A DNA stretch of 26,039 nucleotides from an uncultured Mailhella sp. (GTDB lineage: Bacteria > Desulfobacterota > Desulfovibrionia > Desulfovibrionales > Desulfovibrionaceae), in contig CAJTMS010000030.1 in the NCBI GenBank assembly GCA_910577155.1, positions 1 to 26,039 of the forward strand. The letters run 5' to 3'. Each line of letters opens with the position of its first letter. The stretch's first letter is position 1. Positions 1-7,505 of this stretch are shown here, one piece after another. The notes under the pieces are model-generated. The model was not told the DNA's origin. It ran no database searches and was given only the letters and a program-made list of their open reading frames with translations. The position numbers were made by a program, and so were the translations under genes.

Positions 1-37
1 TTTGCCTTTTAGGCATAAATTCTGTGAGGAAAATAAA

Positions 38-1489
38 ATGAAAAAACTTACCACACTTGTTTTAGCTGCCGGTTTACTTGTTTCATCTTTTGCAGGCTCT
101 GCTTCTGCTGGTGAATTCAAACCTGTATTGCAATTTGCAGAAGAATTCACCTATGGTGACGCTGGTGCATACGGACCAGAAAACTTCAACGCAACAAGCC
201 GTATCCGTTTCGGTTTCGACTATGTAGCAAGCGAAGACCTTTCTGCAACCATTTTGTTCCAATACCGTAAAGGTTCTTGGGGTCACAATGGTAACGATTT
301 CACCGCTGACCCAGAAGCAGCAATGTTAGACGCTGGTGACCACTTCCGTATGCGTTTAGCTTACATCGACTGGAACATTCCAGGAACTGATGTAAAAGTT
401 CGTATGGGTCGTCACGCTGTTGTAGCTCCCAGCTATGCATTTGGTTCTGCTATTCTTGACGGTCGCGGAGACGGTATCACTGTTTCTTCTGCTGTCAACG
501 ACAACATCAATGTTGGCTTCACCTGGGTACGTGCTTATTCTGAATATGCTAATAGCGATAAACTTGACGCATGGGAAGCTAATAATGACTATTATGCACC
601 ATTGGGCGATGACGCAGATCTCGTTATGCTTAACGCAGAATTTGCTTACGACGGCTTCAAAGTAGCTCCATGGGTAATGTATGCTCACTTTGATAATGAT
701 GCAATTGACCCAACAGGCTGGAGAGGCAACGTTCCAACCAAATCAAACTTAGATATTGATCCTTCATCTGATTCTTTTGTAATCGGCGTTTCTGCTGAGC
801 TCAACATGTTTGACCCGTTCGTATTTGCAGTTGATGCTTTGTACAGCAACACCAAATACCACAATGCCAACGCATTTAGTACTCCGTTCTTGGAAGACAG
901 CTATGACGGCTTCTATATTGCGGCAAAAGGTTCTTACAAATTCGACAACGGTACTGCAAGCTTAGGCGCTTGGTATGCCAGCGGTACAGATTATTATGAA
1001 GAAGATTCTCCTCTGTACAGAAACGACAAAGCATTCATGCTCTTGGACGGCGGATTCTCTGCTTCCACCATCCTCTTCGACGGCAACATCATCGGTTCTG
1101 ACGGCTTCACCAACATCTCCAACGGCGGCGCTGACAGCCCGTTCGGTACATGGGGTATCATTGCTGAATACGCTAACTTCTCCTTCCTTGAAAACCTCTC
1201 TCATACTGCTCGTGTCTTGTATGTAAAGGGTACAAATGAAAATGAAACCGCTAAAGTAGGAAATTTATACAGAGATGCCTCTAACCTCTTGGTAGGTACT
1301 CTTACCGAAGATGACAGCGTAATTGAAATCGACTTCGATACCACCTATCAAATCTACAAAAACCTTTCTGCTACCTTGCAGCTCGGTTATGCTATCTTCG
1401 ATCAATCAAAACTTGATCCTTTTGATCTTACAGCAAAAGAACAAGATGACGTATTCCGTTCTGCTTTGACCTTTGTTTACAAATTCTAA
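38..1489 (+). CDS. Outer-membrane porin, Desulfovibrio homotrimeric porin type
   Basis: The product (483 aa) is predicted to form a beta-barrel channel for small solutes in the outer membrane. Residues 1-24 are a classic Sec signal peptide (MKK, hydrophobic core, SASA just before the cleavage point). The mature chain is rich in alternating aromatic and polar residues, Gly, Asp and Asn, with repeated amphipathic strands. It ends in FVYKF, and a C-terminal Phe is the usual outer-membrane assembly signal. The frame stays open to base 2, but the ATG at 38 is chosen because AGGA lies 7 bases upstream and the signal peptide begins exactly there. The promoter lies outside the window. Codons are GCT/GAC/AAC-rich and regular, as in a highly expressed gene. 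Assignment to the Desulfovibrio porin family rests on overall resemblance and length; the transported substrate is unknown. Confidence 0.85.
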   Translation: MKKLTTLVLAAGLLVSSFAGSASAGEFKPVLQFAEEFTYGDAGAYGPENFNATSRIRFGFDYVASEDLSATILFQYRKGSWGHNGNDFTADPEAAMLDAGDHFRMRLAYIDWNIPGTDVKVRMGRHAVVAPSYAFGSAILDGRGDGITVSSAVNDNINVGFTWVRAYSEYANSDKLDAWEANNDYYAPLGDDADLVMLNAEFAYDGFKVAPWVMYAHFDNDAIDPTGWRGNVPTKSNLDIDPSSDSFVIGVSAELNMFDPFVFAVDALYSNTKYHNANAFSTPFLEDSYDGFYIAAKGSYKFDNGTASLGAWYASGTDYYEEDSPLYRNDKAFMLLDGGFSASTILFDGNIIGSDGFTNISNGGADSPFGTWGIIAEYANFSFLENLSHTARVLYVKGTNENETAKVGNLYRDASNLLVGTLTEDDSVIEIDFDTTYQIYKNLSATLQLGYAIFDQSKLDPFDLTAKEQDDVFRSALTFVYKF

Positions 1490-1521
1490 TTTGAATTTGC
1501 TGCAAAGCACAGCATAAAATT

Positions 1522-1562
1522 AAGCCCCTTGTCAGGACTTTCCTGCCGAGGGGCTTTTTTTT
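1522..1562 (+). terminator. Rho-independent terminator of the porin gene
   Basis: AAGCCCC and TCAGGA pair with TCCTG and GGGGCTT around a short loop, and the stem runs straight into a tract of eight T residues. It sits 33 bases after the porin stop codon. Confidence 0.9.
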
Positions 1563-1568
1563 GCTGTT

Positions 1569-1631
1569 AAAAATCGGAATATGGCAGCGGCTGCTGCGAT
1601 AGTGCTTTCACATTGGCAGCAGGCGATTTTT
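1569..1631. repeat. Two-tier inverted repeat, possible bidirectional terminator
   Basis: The outer arms AAAAATCG (1569-1576) and CGATTTTT (1624-1631) are perfect complements, with T runs at the 3' end on both strands. The inner arms CTGCTGC (1591-1597) and GCAGCAG (1616-1622) are also perfect complements. It lies between the convergent porin and acyltransferase genes, where a backup terminator for either strand would make sense. The stem is interrupted, so function is inferred. Confidence 0.45.
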
Positions 1632-1689
1632 TATGCCTTATTTTCAGTTTGCCGTGTCTTTTCCCGATTGTCCCCTACACAGCGTGTCT

Positions 1690-1755
1690 AAAAAACTGCC
1701 CAAAATAACGGCTGTTAGGATTGATATGTTTTACTTCTTTTTCCAAAAGGGCAGT
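1690..1755 (-). terminator. Possible terminator of the acyltransferase gene
   Basis: Read on the minus strand, ACTGCCC (1755-1749) pairs with GGGCAGT (1701-1695) and is followed by a run of T. The stem is only 7 bp and the loop is 47 bases, so this is a weak candidate. It lies 26 bases beyond the stop codon of the minus-strand gene. Apart from this and the preceding repeat I see nothing in the gap between the two convergent genes. Confidence 0.3.
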
Positions 1756-1780
1756 CACTCTCAAAAATTTATTTCTCAAT

Positions 1781-2716
1781 TTATTTCCAGTTTTTGTTCC
1801 AGCGGTTATGCATCCAGAACCACTGCTCAGGATTATGACGGATTTGTTTTTCCATTGCCTGCGTATAAAAAAGCGTCGTTTTCTTGATTTTTTCTTCCGT
1901 TGTGCCCGTCAGGAGTTTTGTGTCAAGCGGTTCCTGCACATGGAGCATAAAGCGCTCATTCTCAAGGCGTTCAAGGAAAATTGGCCAAACAAGAGCTCCC
2001 GCCCGAACCGCCAAAAGAGCAGGTCCCATATTGACATTTGCCATATCGCCTAAAAAAGAAAGGGTATAGGCTTCGTGATCCTTGGTTTTATGGTCAACAA
2101 GAAAAGCCACGATGCCATTTTTGTGCAAAGCCCGAATCACAGCGGTAGCAACTGCCCTGTGCCCTATCATGCAGGCTCCTTTTGCTTCCCGCTGTTTGGA
2201 AATATAGGCAGTGACAGCAGGATTGGGATATTTTCGCACGACAACCAAGCGCGGACGGGGTGCTTCATAGACCTGTCCCAAAAGACATGCCAGAAGTTCC
2301 CAAGAACCGTAATGTCCCGTAGACGCCACAATGGGGCGCGGACACTCCTGAAATTTTTTCCACAGCTTAGGATCCGCAATAAGAAGCTTTGTTCCCTCCA
2401 GTTCCCTGCCGAATTTTTGGGTCAGCGTGATTTCCGCAAAGGAACGAAAGGTGGATTGAAAACTTTTATAGGCAAGCTTTTGCGCCTCCTCTCTGTCCGT
2501 TTTTAAATGTTCCGTAATGCTGTTAATCGTATTTCTTCGGCGTGAACGAAGGATATGCCAAGCAAGATACGCCAGTCCGTCAGCCATTTTATACGTCCTG
2601 CGAAAACCAAGCGAACGGATAAGAGAACCCAGTCCGCAAAGGAAGGAATACTGGGCTTTTTGAAGTATAGTCCGCATTTCTGTAAAATTTACATCTTCGC
2701 TGTGTCGTTTTGCCAT
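1781..2716 (-). CDS. Lipid A biosynthesis acyltransferase (LpxL/HtrB family)
   Basis: The product (311 aa) belongs to the lysophospholipid acyltransferase superfamily, whose LpxL/LpxM members transfer secondary acyl chains onto lipid A at the inner face of the cytoplasmic membrane. The catalytic H-x4-E motif is GHYGSWE (His135, Glu140). The family-typical basic patch around 158-163 (VVVRKYP), a VDHK segment near 207-210 and a C-terminal WFWMHNRWN motif follow; the length is normal. The open frame extends back to 3004 into ftsH. The ATG at 2716 is chosen because GAGAGA precedes it and a strong promoter (2740-2769) places the transcript start only about 17 bases upstream, which excludes the longer form. 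The acyl chain and position cannot be read from sequence, so no lpxL or lpxM symbol is assigned. Confidence 0.85.
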   Translation of the reverse strand: MAKRHSEDVNFTEMRTILQKAQYSFLCGLGSLIRSLGFRRTYKMADGLAYLAWHILRSRRRNTINSITEHLKTDREEAQKLAYKSFQSTFRSFAEITLTQKFGRELEGTKLLIADPKLWKKFQECPRPIVASTGHYGSWELLACLLGQVYEAPRPRLVVVRKYPNPAVTAYISKQREAKGACMIGHRAVATAVIRALHKNGIVAFLVDHKTKDHEAYTLSFLGDMANVNMGPALLAVRAGALVWPIFLERLENERFMLHVQEPLDTKLLTGTTEEKIKKTTLFYTQAMEKQIRHNPEQWFWMHNRWNKNWK

Positions 2717-2739
2717 AATCTGTTCTCTCGTACAGAAAA

Positions 2740-2769
2740 ATAATAAAGTTAAAAAGAAGCAATTGTCAA
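2740..2769 (-). promoter_or_regulatory. Sigma-70-type promoter of the acyltransferase gene
   Basis: On the minus strand, a perfect -35 TTGACA (2769-2764) is followed after 18 bp by a -10 TATTAT (2745-2740). The predicted transcript starts near 2733, just upstream of the chosen ATG. Confidence 0.7.
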
Positions 2770-2924
2770 AGTTTAATTTGGTATTATTCTTTTTAAAACG
2801 AAAGTTATAACTTGCTAAGTATAGGGAAGTTCTGTTATAGAGTTCTTTTATGGAATAACATACTGTTCGTACTTTCTTTGATATGACTGACAGTTTATAT
2901 AGCAAATTATGAAGCGGAGGAGCC

Positions 2925-4859
2925 TTGAATACGAATTTTTCTAAAAATCTTTTAGTTTGGGTCGTTATCGTGCTTGCAGCAATGACGGTTTTCAATATGT
3001 TCAATAACCCCCTTGGCGGAAGTGCCTTTTCTACTTCCTATAGTGAATTTCTTAATTCCGTGAACCGCGGGGAAGTGGTTGAAGTTAAAATTCAGGAACA
3101 AAATATTACCTATAAAACGCAGACGGGGGCGGAACTTTCTACCTATGCTCCCGATGACCCGGGACTTGTGGAACATCTTATCAGCAAAAATGTGCGCATT
3201 GACGCGGTTGCACCGGAAGAACCTTCTTTGCTTGTTTCCGTGCTGATGTCTTGGTTCCCGATGATTTTGCTGATCGGGGTATGGATTTTCTTTATGCGCC
3301 AAATGCAGGGAGGAGGCGGCAAAGCCATGAGTTTTGGACGCTCCCGCGCCAGAATGATTGACGCTAATCAGGCAAAAGTAACCTTTGCCGATGTGGCGGG
3401 TGTTGACGAAGCAAAAGAAGAGCTTTCCGAAGTGGTGGAATTTTTGTCCAATCCTAAAAAATTTACCCGTCTGGGCGGACGTATCCCCAAAGGCGTTCTT
3501 TTGGTCGGTCCTCCTGGAACGGGGAAAACCTTGCTTGCCCGTGCCGTTGCAGGGGAGGCAGGCGTTCCGTTCTTTTCCATTTCCGGTTCTGACTTTGTGG
3601 AAATGTTTGTGGGGGTCGGTGCGTCCCGCGTGCGTGACCTCTTTATGCAAGGCAAAAAAAATGCCCCCTGCCTGATTTTTATTGACGAAATTGACGCTGT
3701 CGGACGGCAGAGAGGCGCAGGGCTTGGCGGAGGACATGACGAAAGAGAACAAACGCTCAACCAAATGCTTGTGGAAATGGACGGCTTTGAGTCCAATGAA
3801 GGCGTTATTTTGATTGCCGCCACAAACCGCCCCGATGTCCTTGATCCTGCATTGCTTCGCCCCGGTCGCTTTGACAGGCAGGTTGTCGTTTCAACCCCCG
3901 ATCTTCGCGGACGTCAGCATATTTTGGCTGTTCATACCAAGAAAACGCCCATTGCTGATGATGTCAATATTGAAGTGCTTGCAAAAGGTACTCCGGGATT
4001 TTCCGGTGCCGACCTTGAAAACCTTGTCAATGAGGCTGCACTGCAGGCTGCTAAGAAAAATAAAAATCAGCTCAATATGTCCGATTTTGAATATGCAAAA
4101 GATAAAGTCCTTATGGGCAAGGAACGCCGCAGCCTTGTTTTGAGCGATGAAGAAAAACGCATCACTGCCTATCACGAAGCAGGACACGCCCTTGCCGCCA
4201 TGTGTCTGCCCGGTTCCGACCCTGTGCATAAGGTTTCCATTATCCCCAGAGGCCGTGCTTTAGGGGTTACCATGCAGCTTCCGGAAGAAGACAGACACGG
4301 CTATTCCAAAAATTATCTGCGCAATAATCTGGTTGTGCTCTTGGCGGGACGTATGGCTGAAGAACTGGTTATGGACGATATTACCACAGGCGCAGGCAAC
4401 GATATTGAACGGGCAACAAAAATGGCGCGGAAAATGGTTTGCGAATGGGGTATGAGCGATAAGGTCGGTTTGCAGGCTATCGGCGAAAATAACGGTGAAG
4501 TATTCCTTGGCAGAGAATGGACGCATACGGATTCCGTCAGCCAGTCCACTGCACAGCTCGTTGATTCCGAAATTAAATTCTTTATCGATGAAGCCCATGA
4601 ACGGTGCCGCAAAATTCTTGAAGAAAATATGGATACGCTGCACCGCATTGCAGATGCTCTCCTTGAAAGGGAAACCATTACAGGCGACGACATCAAGCGT
4701 ATTATGGAAGGCAAGGAACTGGAACCCTTTGTGCTTGACGAAACCAAAAAGGCTGATGAAAAAGACAGCTTTACGTGGTCAGAAGAAAGCAAACAGGCTG
4801 TGTCTGCCGAAAATAACGGACATGAACAGACAGAAAATACGGATGATAAGGATAATTAA
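2925..4859 (+). CDS. ftsH: ATP-dependent zinc metalloprotease FtsH
   Basis: FtsH (644 aa) is a membrane-anchored AAA+ protease that extracts and degrades misfolded membrane proteins and regulatory cytosolic proteins as a hexamer. Transmembrane helices lie near residues 9-27 and 103-124, flanking a periplasmic domain. The AAA module has Walker A GPPGTGKT (195-202), pore motif FVG (228-230), Walker B LIFIDEID (250-257) and the second region of homology (299-318). The zinc protease motif is HEAGH (417-421). The acidic tail after about 600 is typically variable. The start is TTG at 2925, preceded by a strong GGAGGAG; no ATG fits as well. The stop overlaps the folP start by one base. A weak promoter candidate lies at 2812-2841 (TTGCTA, 18 bp, TATAGA). 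Confidence 0.97.
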   Translation: MNTNFSKNLLVWVVIVLAAMTVFNMFNNPLGGSAFSTSYSEFLNSVNRGEVVEVKIQEQNITYKTQTGAELSTYAPDDPGLVEHLISKNVRIDAVAPEEPSLLVSVLMSWFPMILLIGVWIFFMRQMQGGGGKAMSFGRSRARMIDANQAKVTFADVAGVDEAKEELSEVVEFLSNPKKFTRLGGRIPKGVLLVGPPGTGKTLLARAVAGEAGVPFFSISGSDFVEMFVGVGASRVRDLFMQGKKNAPCLIFIDEIDAVGRQRGAGLGGGHDEREQTLNQMLVEMDGFESNEGVILIAATNRPDVLDPALLRPGRFDRQVVVSTPDLRGRQHILAVHTKKTPIADDVNIEVLAKGTPGFSGADLENLVNEAALQAAKKNKNQLNMSDFEYAKDKVLMGKERRSLVLSDEEKRITAYHEAGHALAAMCLPGSDPVHKVSIIPRGRALGVTMQLPEEDRHGYSKNYLRNNLVVLLAGRMAEELVMDDITTGAGNDIERATKMARKMVCEWGMSDKVGLQAIGENNGEVFLGREWTHTDSVSQSTAQLVDSEIKFFIDEAHERCRKILEENMDTLHRIADALLERETITGDDIKRIMEGKELEPFVLDETKKADEKDSFTWSEESKQAVSAENNGHEQTENTDDKDN

Positions 4860-5788
4860 TGCAATATCCGCTGCAATACAGGGGTGAGGCGATAAAGCCC
4901 GCCCCTTTTTATGTTTGGGGCATAGTCAATACCACGCCGGATTCTTTTTATGACGGCGGCTGCTATGAAAAAGTCGATCATGCCGTTGCCCATGCCCGTG
5001 CCTTATGGGAAGAGGGGGCATGGATATTGGATATCGGCGGGGCGTCCTCAAGACCGGGGGCGCAGGATGTCAGTTCTCTTGAAGAATGGCAGCGCATAGC
5101 TCCCGTTATTTCTGCCGTGCAGAGATTTTCCGCTGAGAAAAAAGAGAGGGAGGCAAGCCGCGGAGCAGGTGCTGTCCGCAGGGATATTGTTCCCTTGCAA
5201 TTTGCGGAAAAACCCCTTATTTCTATCGATACATGGCGTGCGGAAGTCGCAGAAAAAGCGCTTGAAAAAGGTGTTGAAATTATAAACGATATTTCTGCCT
5301 TTAACTGGGAGAAAAAACTCCTCGATGTTGTTGCCGCGTACAAGCCCCTGTATGTGCTTATGCATTGTCAGGGAAGACCGCAGACAATGCAGGATACGCC
5401 CGCATATAACAATGTTGTGCGGGACGTCTATGCTTTTTTTGAGCAAAAAATGAATATCCTCGTGCAAAAAGGTTTGCCGGAAGAAAATATTATCCTTGAT
5501 TTCGGCATAGGTTTTGGGAAAACTCTGGAACATAATCTTGCCCTTTTGCAAAATATTGAATTTTTTGAAACGCTGAAACGTCCGCTTTTGCTTGGTTTGT
5601 CGCAAAAATCCTTATTCGGGCATTTGCTGGGACAAGAGAAAAACGAACGCTCCGTAAGCACACAGGTTTGTACAGCCCTTGCCATGCAAAGCGGGATTAT
5701 CCATCACAGGGTGCACGAAGTGAAAAAAACAGTGGAAACGTTAGCGTTAACCTATGCTTTGCAAAAACACCGCAAGGGCAACGGTTAA
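4859..5788 (+). CDS. folP: Dihydropteroate synthase
   Basis: The product (309 aa) condenses 6-hydroxymethyl-7,8-dihydropterin pyrophosphate with p-aminobenzoate to form dihydropteroate in folate synthesis. The motifs appear in order along a TIM barrel: GIVNTTPDSF, DIGGASSRPGA, SIDTWRAEVA, INDIS, LMHCQGRPQTM, ILDFGIGFGKT, LGLSQKS and HHRVHEV. Several positions differ from the usual motifs (DPG is DFG, SRKS is SQKS, RVHDV is RVHEV). The pyrophosphate-contacting Lys of SxKS and the Arg of RVH are kept. A charged insertion (about 86-110) lies before the SIDT strand. ATG overlaps the ftsH stop (TAATG), with AAGGAT 7 bases before it, so translation is probably coupled. Folate genes next to ftsH are common in bacteria. 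Confidence 0.93.
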   Translation: MQYPLQYRGEAIKPAPFYVWGIVNTTPDSFYDGGCYEKVDHAVAHARALWEEGAWILDIGGASSRPGAQDVSSLEEWQRIAPVISAVQRFSAEKKEREASRGAGAVRRDIVPLQFAEKPLISIDTWRAEVAEKALEKGVEIINDISAFNWEKKLLDVVAAYKPLYVLMHCQGRPQTMQDTPAYNNVVRDVYAFFEQKMNILVQKGLPEENIILDFGIGFGKTLEHNLALLQNIEFFETLKRPLLLGLSQKSLFGHLLGQEKNERSVSTQVCTALAMQSGIIHHRVHEVKKTVETLALTYALQKHRKGNG

Positions 5789-5816
5789 TATTAACGGTTA
5801 TTGAAAGCAGGTCAGT

Positions 5817-6566
5817 ATGCTCACATTTGAACAATTCCCCATAACAATAAAAGATATTTTAGATATTCTTGTTGTCACAGGCTGCTTTTATTACCTTTTG
5901 CGTTTAGTAAAAGGGACAAGGGCAATGGCTGCCATCAACGGTTTCTTTTTGCTTTTTATTATTTACGTCGCTGCCAAATACGTGGGATTATTTACGCTTT
6001 CATGGCTTTTAGAAAACTTCTTCGGATCTTTATTCCTTGTCATTGTCATTTTATTCAGTGCTGATATCCGTCATGCCCTTGCGGGAATCAGTCTGCGTTC
6101 TCTTTTCCGAAAAAAAGAAAAACTCAGTAATAATACTATTCAGGTTTTGGCTGATGCCTGTGAACTCTTTGCCGGAAAACGCATAGGCGCCATTATTGTT
6201 ATTGAACGGGATATCAAACTGGGGGATTTGCTGAGCCGCGGCGTAAAACTGGATGCGCTGCTTTCCATTGAGCTGCTGCATACCATTTTCTTTCCCAATA
6301 CTGCTTTGCATGACGGGGCTGTGATTATTGATAAAGCAGGCAGAATTGTTGCCGCAAGCTGTGTGCTGCCCCTGACACAAAATCAGGAACGGCAGCATTA
6401 CGGCACAAGACACCGCGCCGCCCTCGGACTTTCAGAAGTCAGTGACAGTGTTGTGCTTGTTGTTTCGGAAGAAAGAGGAGAATTTACGGTTGCACAAAAC
6501 GGCAGGCTTTCTAATCCTTTAAATCGTGAACGTTTGGAAAGGATTTTAAATAATGTTATCGTTTAA
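5817..6566 (+). CDS. cdaA: Diadenylate cyclase CdaA (cyclic di-AMP synthase)
   Basis: The product (249 aa) makes cyclic di-AMP from two ATP. It has three hydrophobic membrane segments in residues 13-85, then a cytoplasmic DAC domain. The DAC signatures DGA (166-168) and RHR (198-200) are both present, as expected for an active enzyme. Length and layout match the CdaA (DisA_N, formerly YbbP) family. The gene overlaps the next one, a YbbR-domain protein, by 14 bases and is followed by glmM. This is the same cdaA-cdaR-glmM arrangement known from Firmicutes, where CdaR and GlmM modulate CdaA. AGG lies 6 bases before the ATG. Confidence 0.95.
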   Translation: MLTFEQFPITIKDILDILVVTGCFYYLLRLVKGTRAMAAINGFFLLFIIYVAAKYVGLFTLSWLLENFFGSLFLVIVILFSADIRHALAGISLRSLFRKKEKLSNNTIQVLADACELFAGKRIGAIIVIERDIKLGDLLSRGVKLDALLSIELLHTIFFPNTALHDGAVIIDKAGRIVAASCVLPLTQNQERQHYGTRHRAALGLSEVSDSVVLVVSEERGEFTVAQNGRLSNPLNRERLERILNNVIV

Positions 6567-7503
6567 AACTCTTTTATTAAATAAAACCATTGCAGAAAAT
6601 ATAAAAATACTTTTGTTTGCTTTTTTGCTTTCCTGTGCACTGTGGTACAGTATTGTGGGTACATCACAGGTGGAGGCAGATGTTTCTTTTCACGTGGAGT
6701 ATACGCAGCTGCCTGAGAATTTAATGATTATCAAGGGCATGGAGGATTTTCTCCATGTGCGGGTGCGTTCTTCCGGGCAGCGTTTGCGCAGCGTGATGAA
6801 CAATGATTATGTTTATCATGTGAATTTAAAAGATGCCGTCAACGGAGCAAATGTCTATCCTGTTGAAATTGATAGCTCTTTTTCTGATTTTAAAGGCATG
6901 GAAATTTTGAGTACCAGCCCTTCCTATATTATGATTGAAACCGATACCGTGCTCGAAAAACGTGTTCCCATTGAAGTGGAATTTTCTGAGCGGGAAAATG
7001 AAGATTTATATATCAGAGATTTGGATTTAAGTCCGTCTGAAGTCCGGCTTAAAGGTCCCCGCGAAGTGCTGGAAAATATGTATTCCATAAAAGTGCCCTT
7101 CGATATTAATCAAATAGAATCAGCAGGCGAATATACGAAAAATATCCCCCTTACCTTGCCAAAACTCGTGGAAGCTGATATACCTGTAACAAGAGTAAGC
7201 TTTGAAGCGTGGTTTGACTTAGTGCCTGTTAATTTGACCCGGCTTGTCCAATTGGAAAAAGAGGGCGGTGAGTTCAGGACAGAACCGCGGACAGTCAATA
7301 TTGATCTGGAAATACCCCAAAGCAAGCTGATTTCATATAATATTGATCCTGCCTATATGGCACAGGTTCGGGCAACGGTACAAAATGAAAAACCCTATGA
7401 ACAGGGACAGGTTCTGCCTGTACGGGTAATACTTCCCAAAGGCGCAAATCTTCTTTCTGTGACGCCTCAAACAGTAAAAATTATTGCAAAAGAACAGGAA
7501 TGA
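6553..7503 (+). CDS. YbbR-domain protein, CdaR-like regulator of CdaA
   Basis: The product (316 aa) has one N-terminal transmembrane helix (about 15-35) followed by an extracytoplasmic chain made of repeated YbbR-like beta domains. Conserved YbbR-type blocks recur, such as PENLMIIKG, SPSEVRLKGP, IPLTLP and VTPQTVKI. In Firmicutes such proteins (CdaR) bind and adjust the diadenylate cyclase through the membrane. Gene position inside cdaA-glmM and the 14-base overlap with cdaA support the same role here, but that is inference. AAAGGA is 9 bases before the ATG. Confidence 0.88.
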   Translation: MLSFKTLLLNKTIAENIKILLFAFLLSCALWYSIVGTSQVEADVSFHVEYTQLPENLMIIKGMEDFLHVRVRSSGQRLRSVMNNDYVYHVNLKDAVNGANVYPVEIDSSFSDFKGMEILSTSPSYIMIETDTVLEKRVPIEVEFSERENEDLYIRDLDLSPSEVRLKGPREVLENMYSIKVPFDINQIESAGEYTKNIPLTLPKLVEADIPVTRVSFEAWFDLVPVNLTRLVQLEKEGGEFRTEPRTVNIDLEIPQSKLISYNIDPAYMAQVRATVQNEKPYEQGQVLPVRVILPKGANLLSVTPQTVKIIAKEQE

Positions 7504-7505
7504 CC

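Noticed and set aside
2..37. Upstream extension of the porin frame
   Set aside because: The signal peptide starts at the ATG at 38 with a proper ribosome site; the upstream residues would disrupt it.
1633..2069. Plus-strand frames opposite the acyltransferase gene
   Set aside because: No plausible domain, no good ribosome site, and they run over the conserved acyltransferase on the other strand.
2717..3004. A 96-residue N-terminal extension of the minus-strand acyltransferase frame
   Set aside because: It overlaps the ftsH start, lacks family similarity, and the promoter at 2740-2769 lies inside it; the ATG at 2716 fits the ribosome site and normal length.
2952..3764. 270-codon antisense frame inside ftsH
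   Set aside because: Composition is that of a reverse-strand shadow (His, Lys, Phe rich, no domain), fully covered by an unmistakable FtsH.
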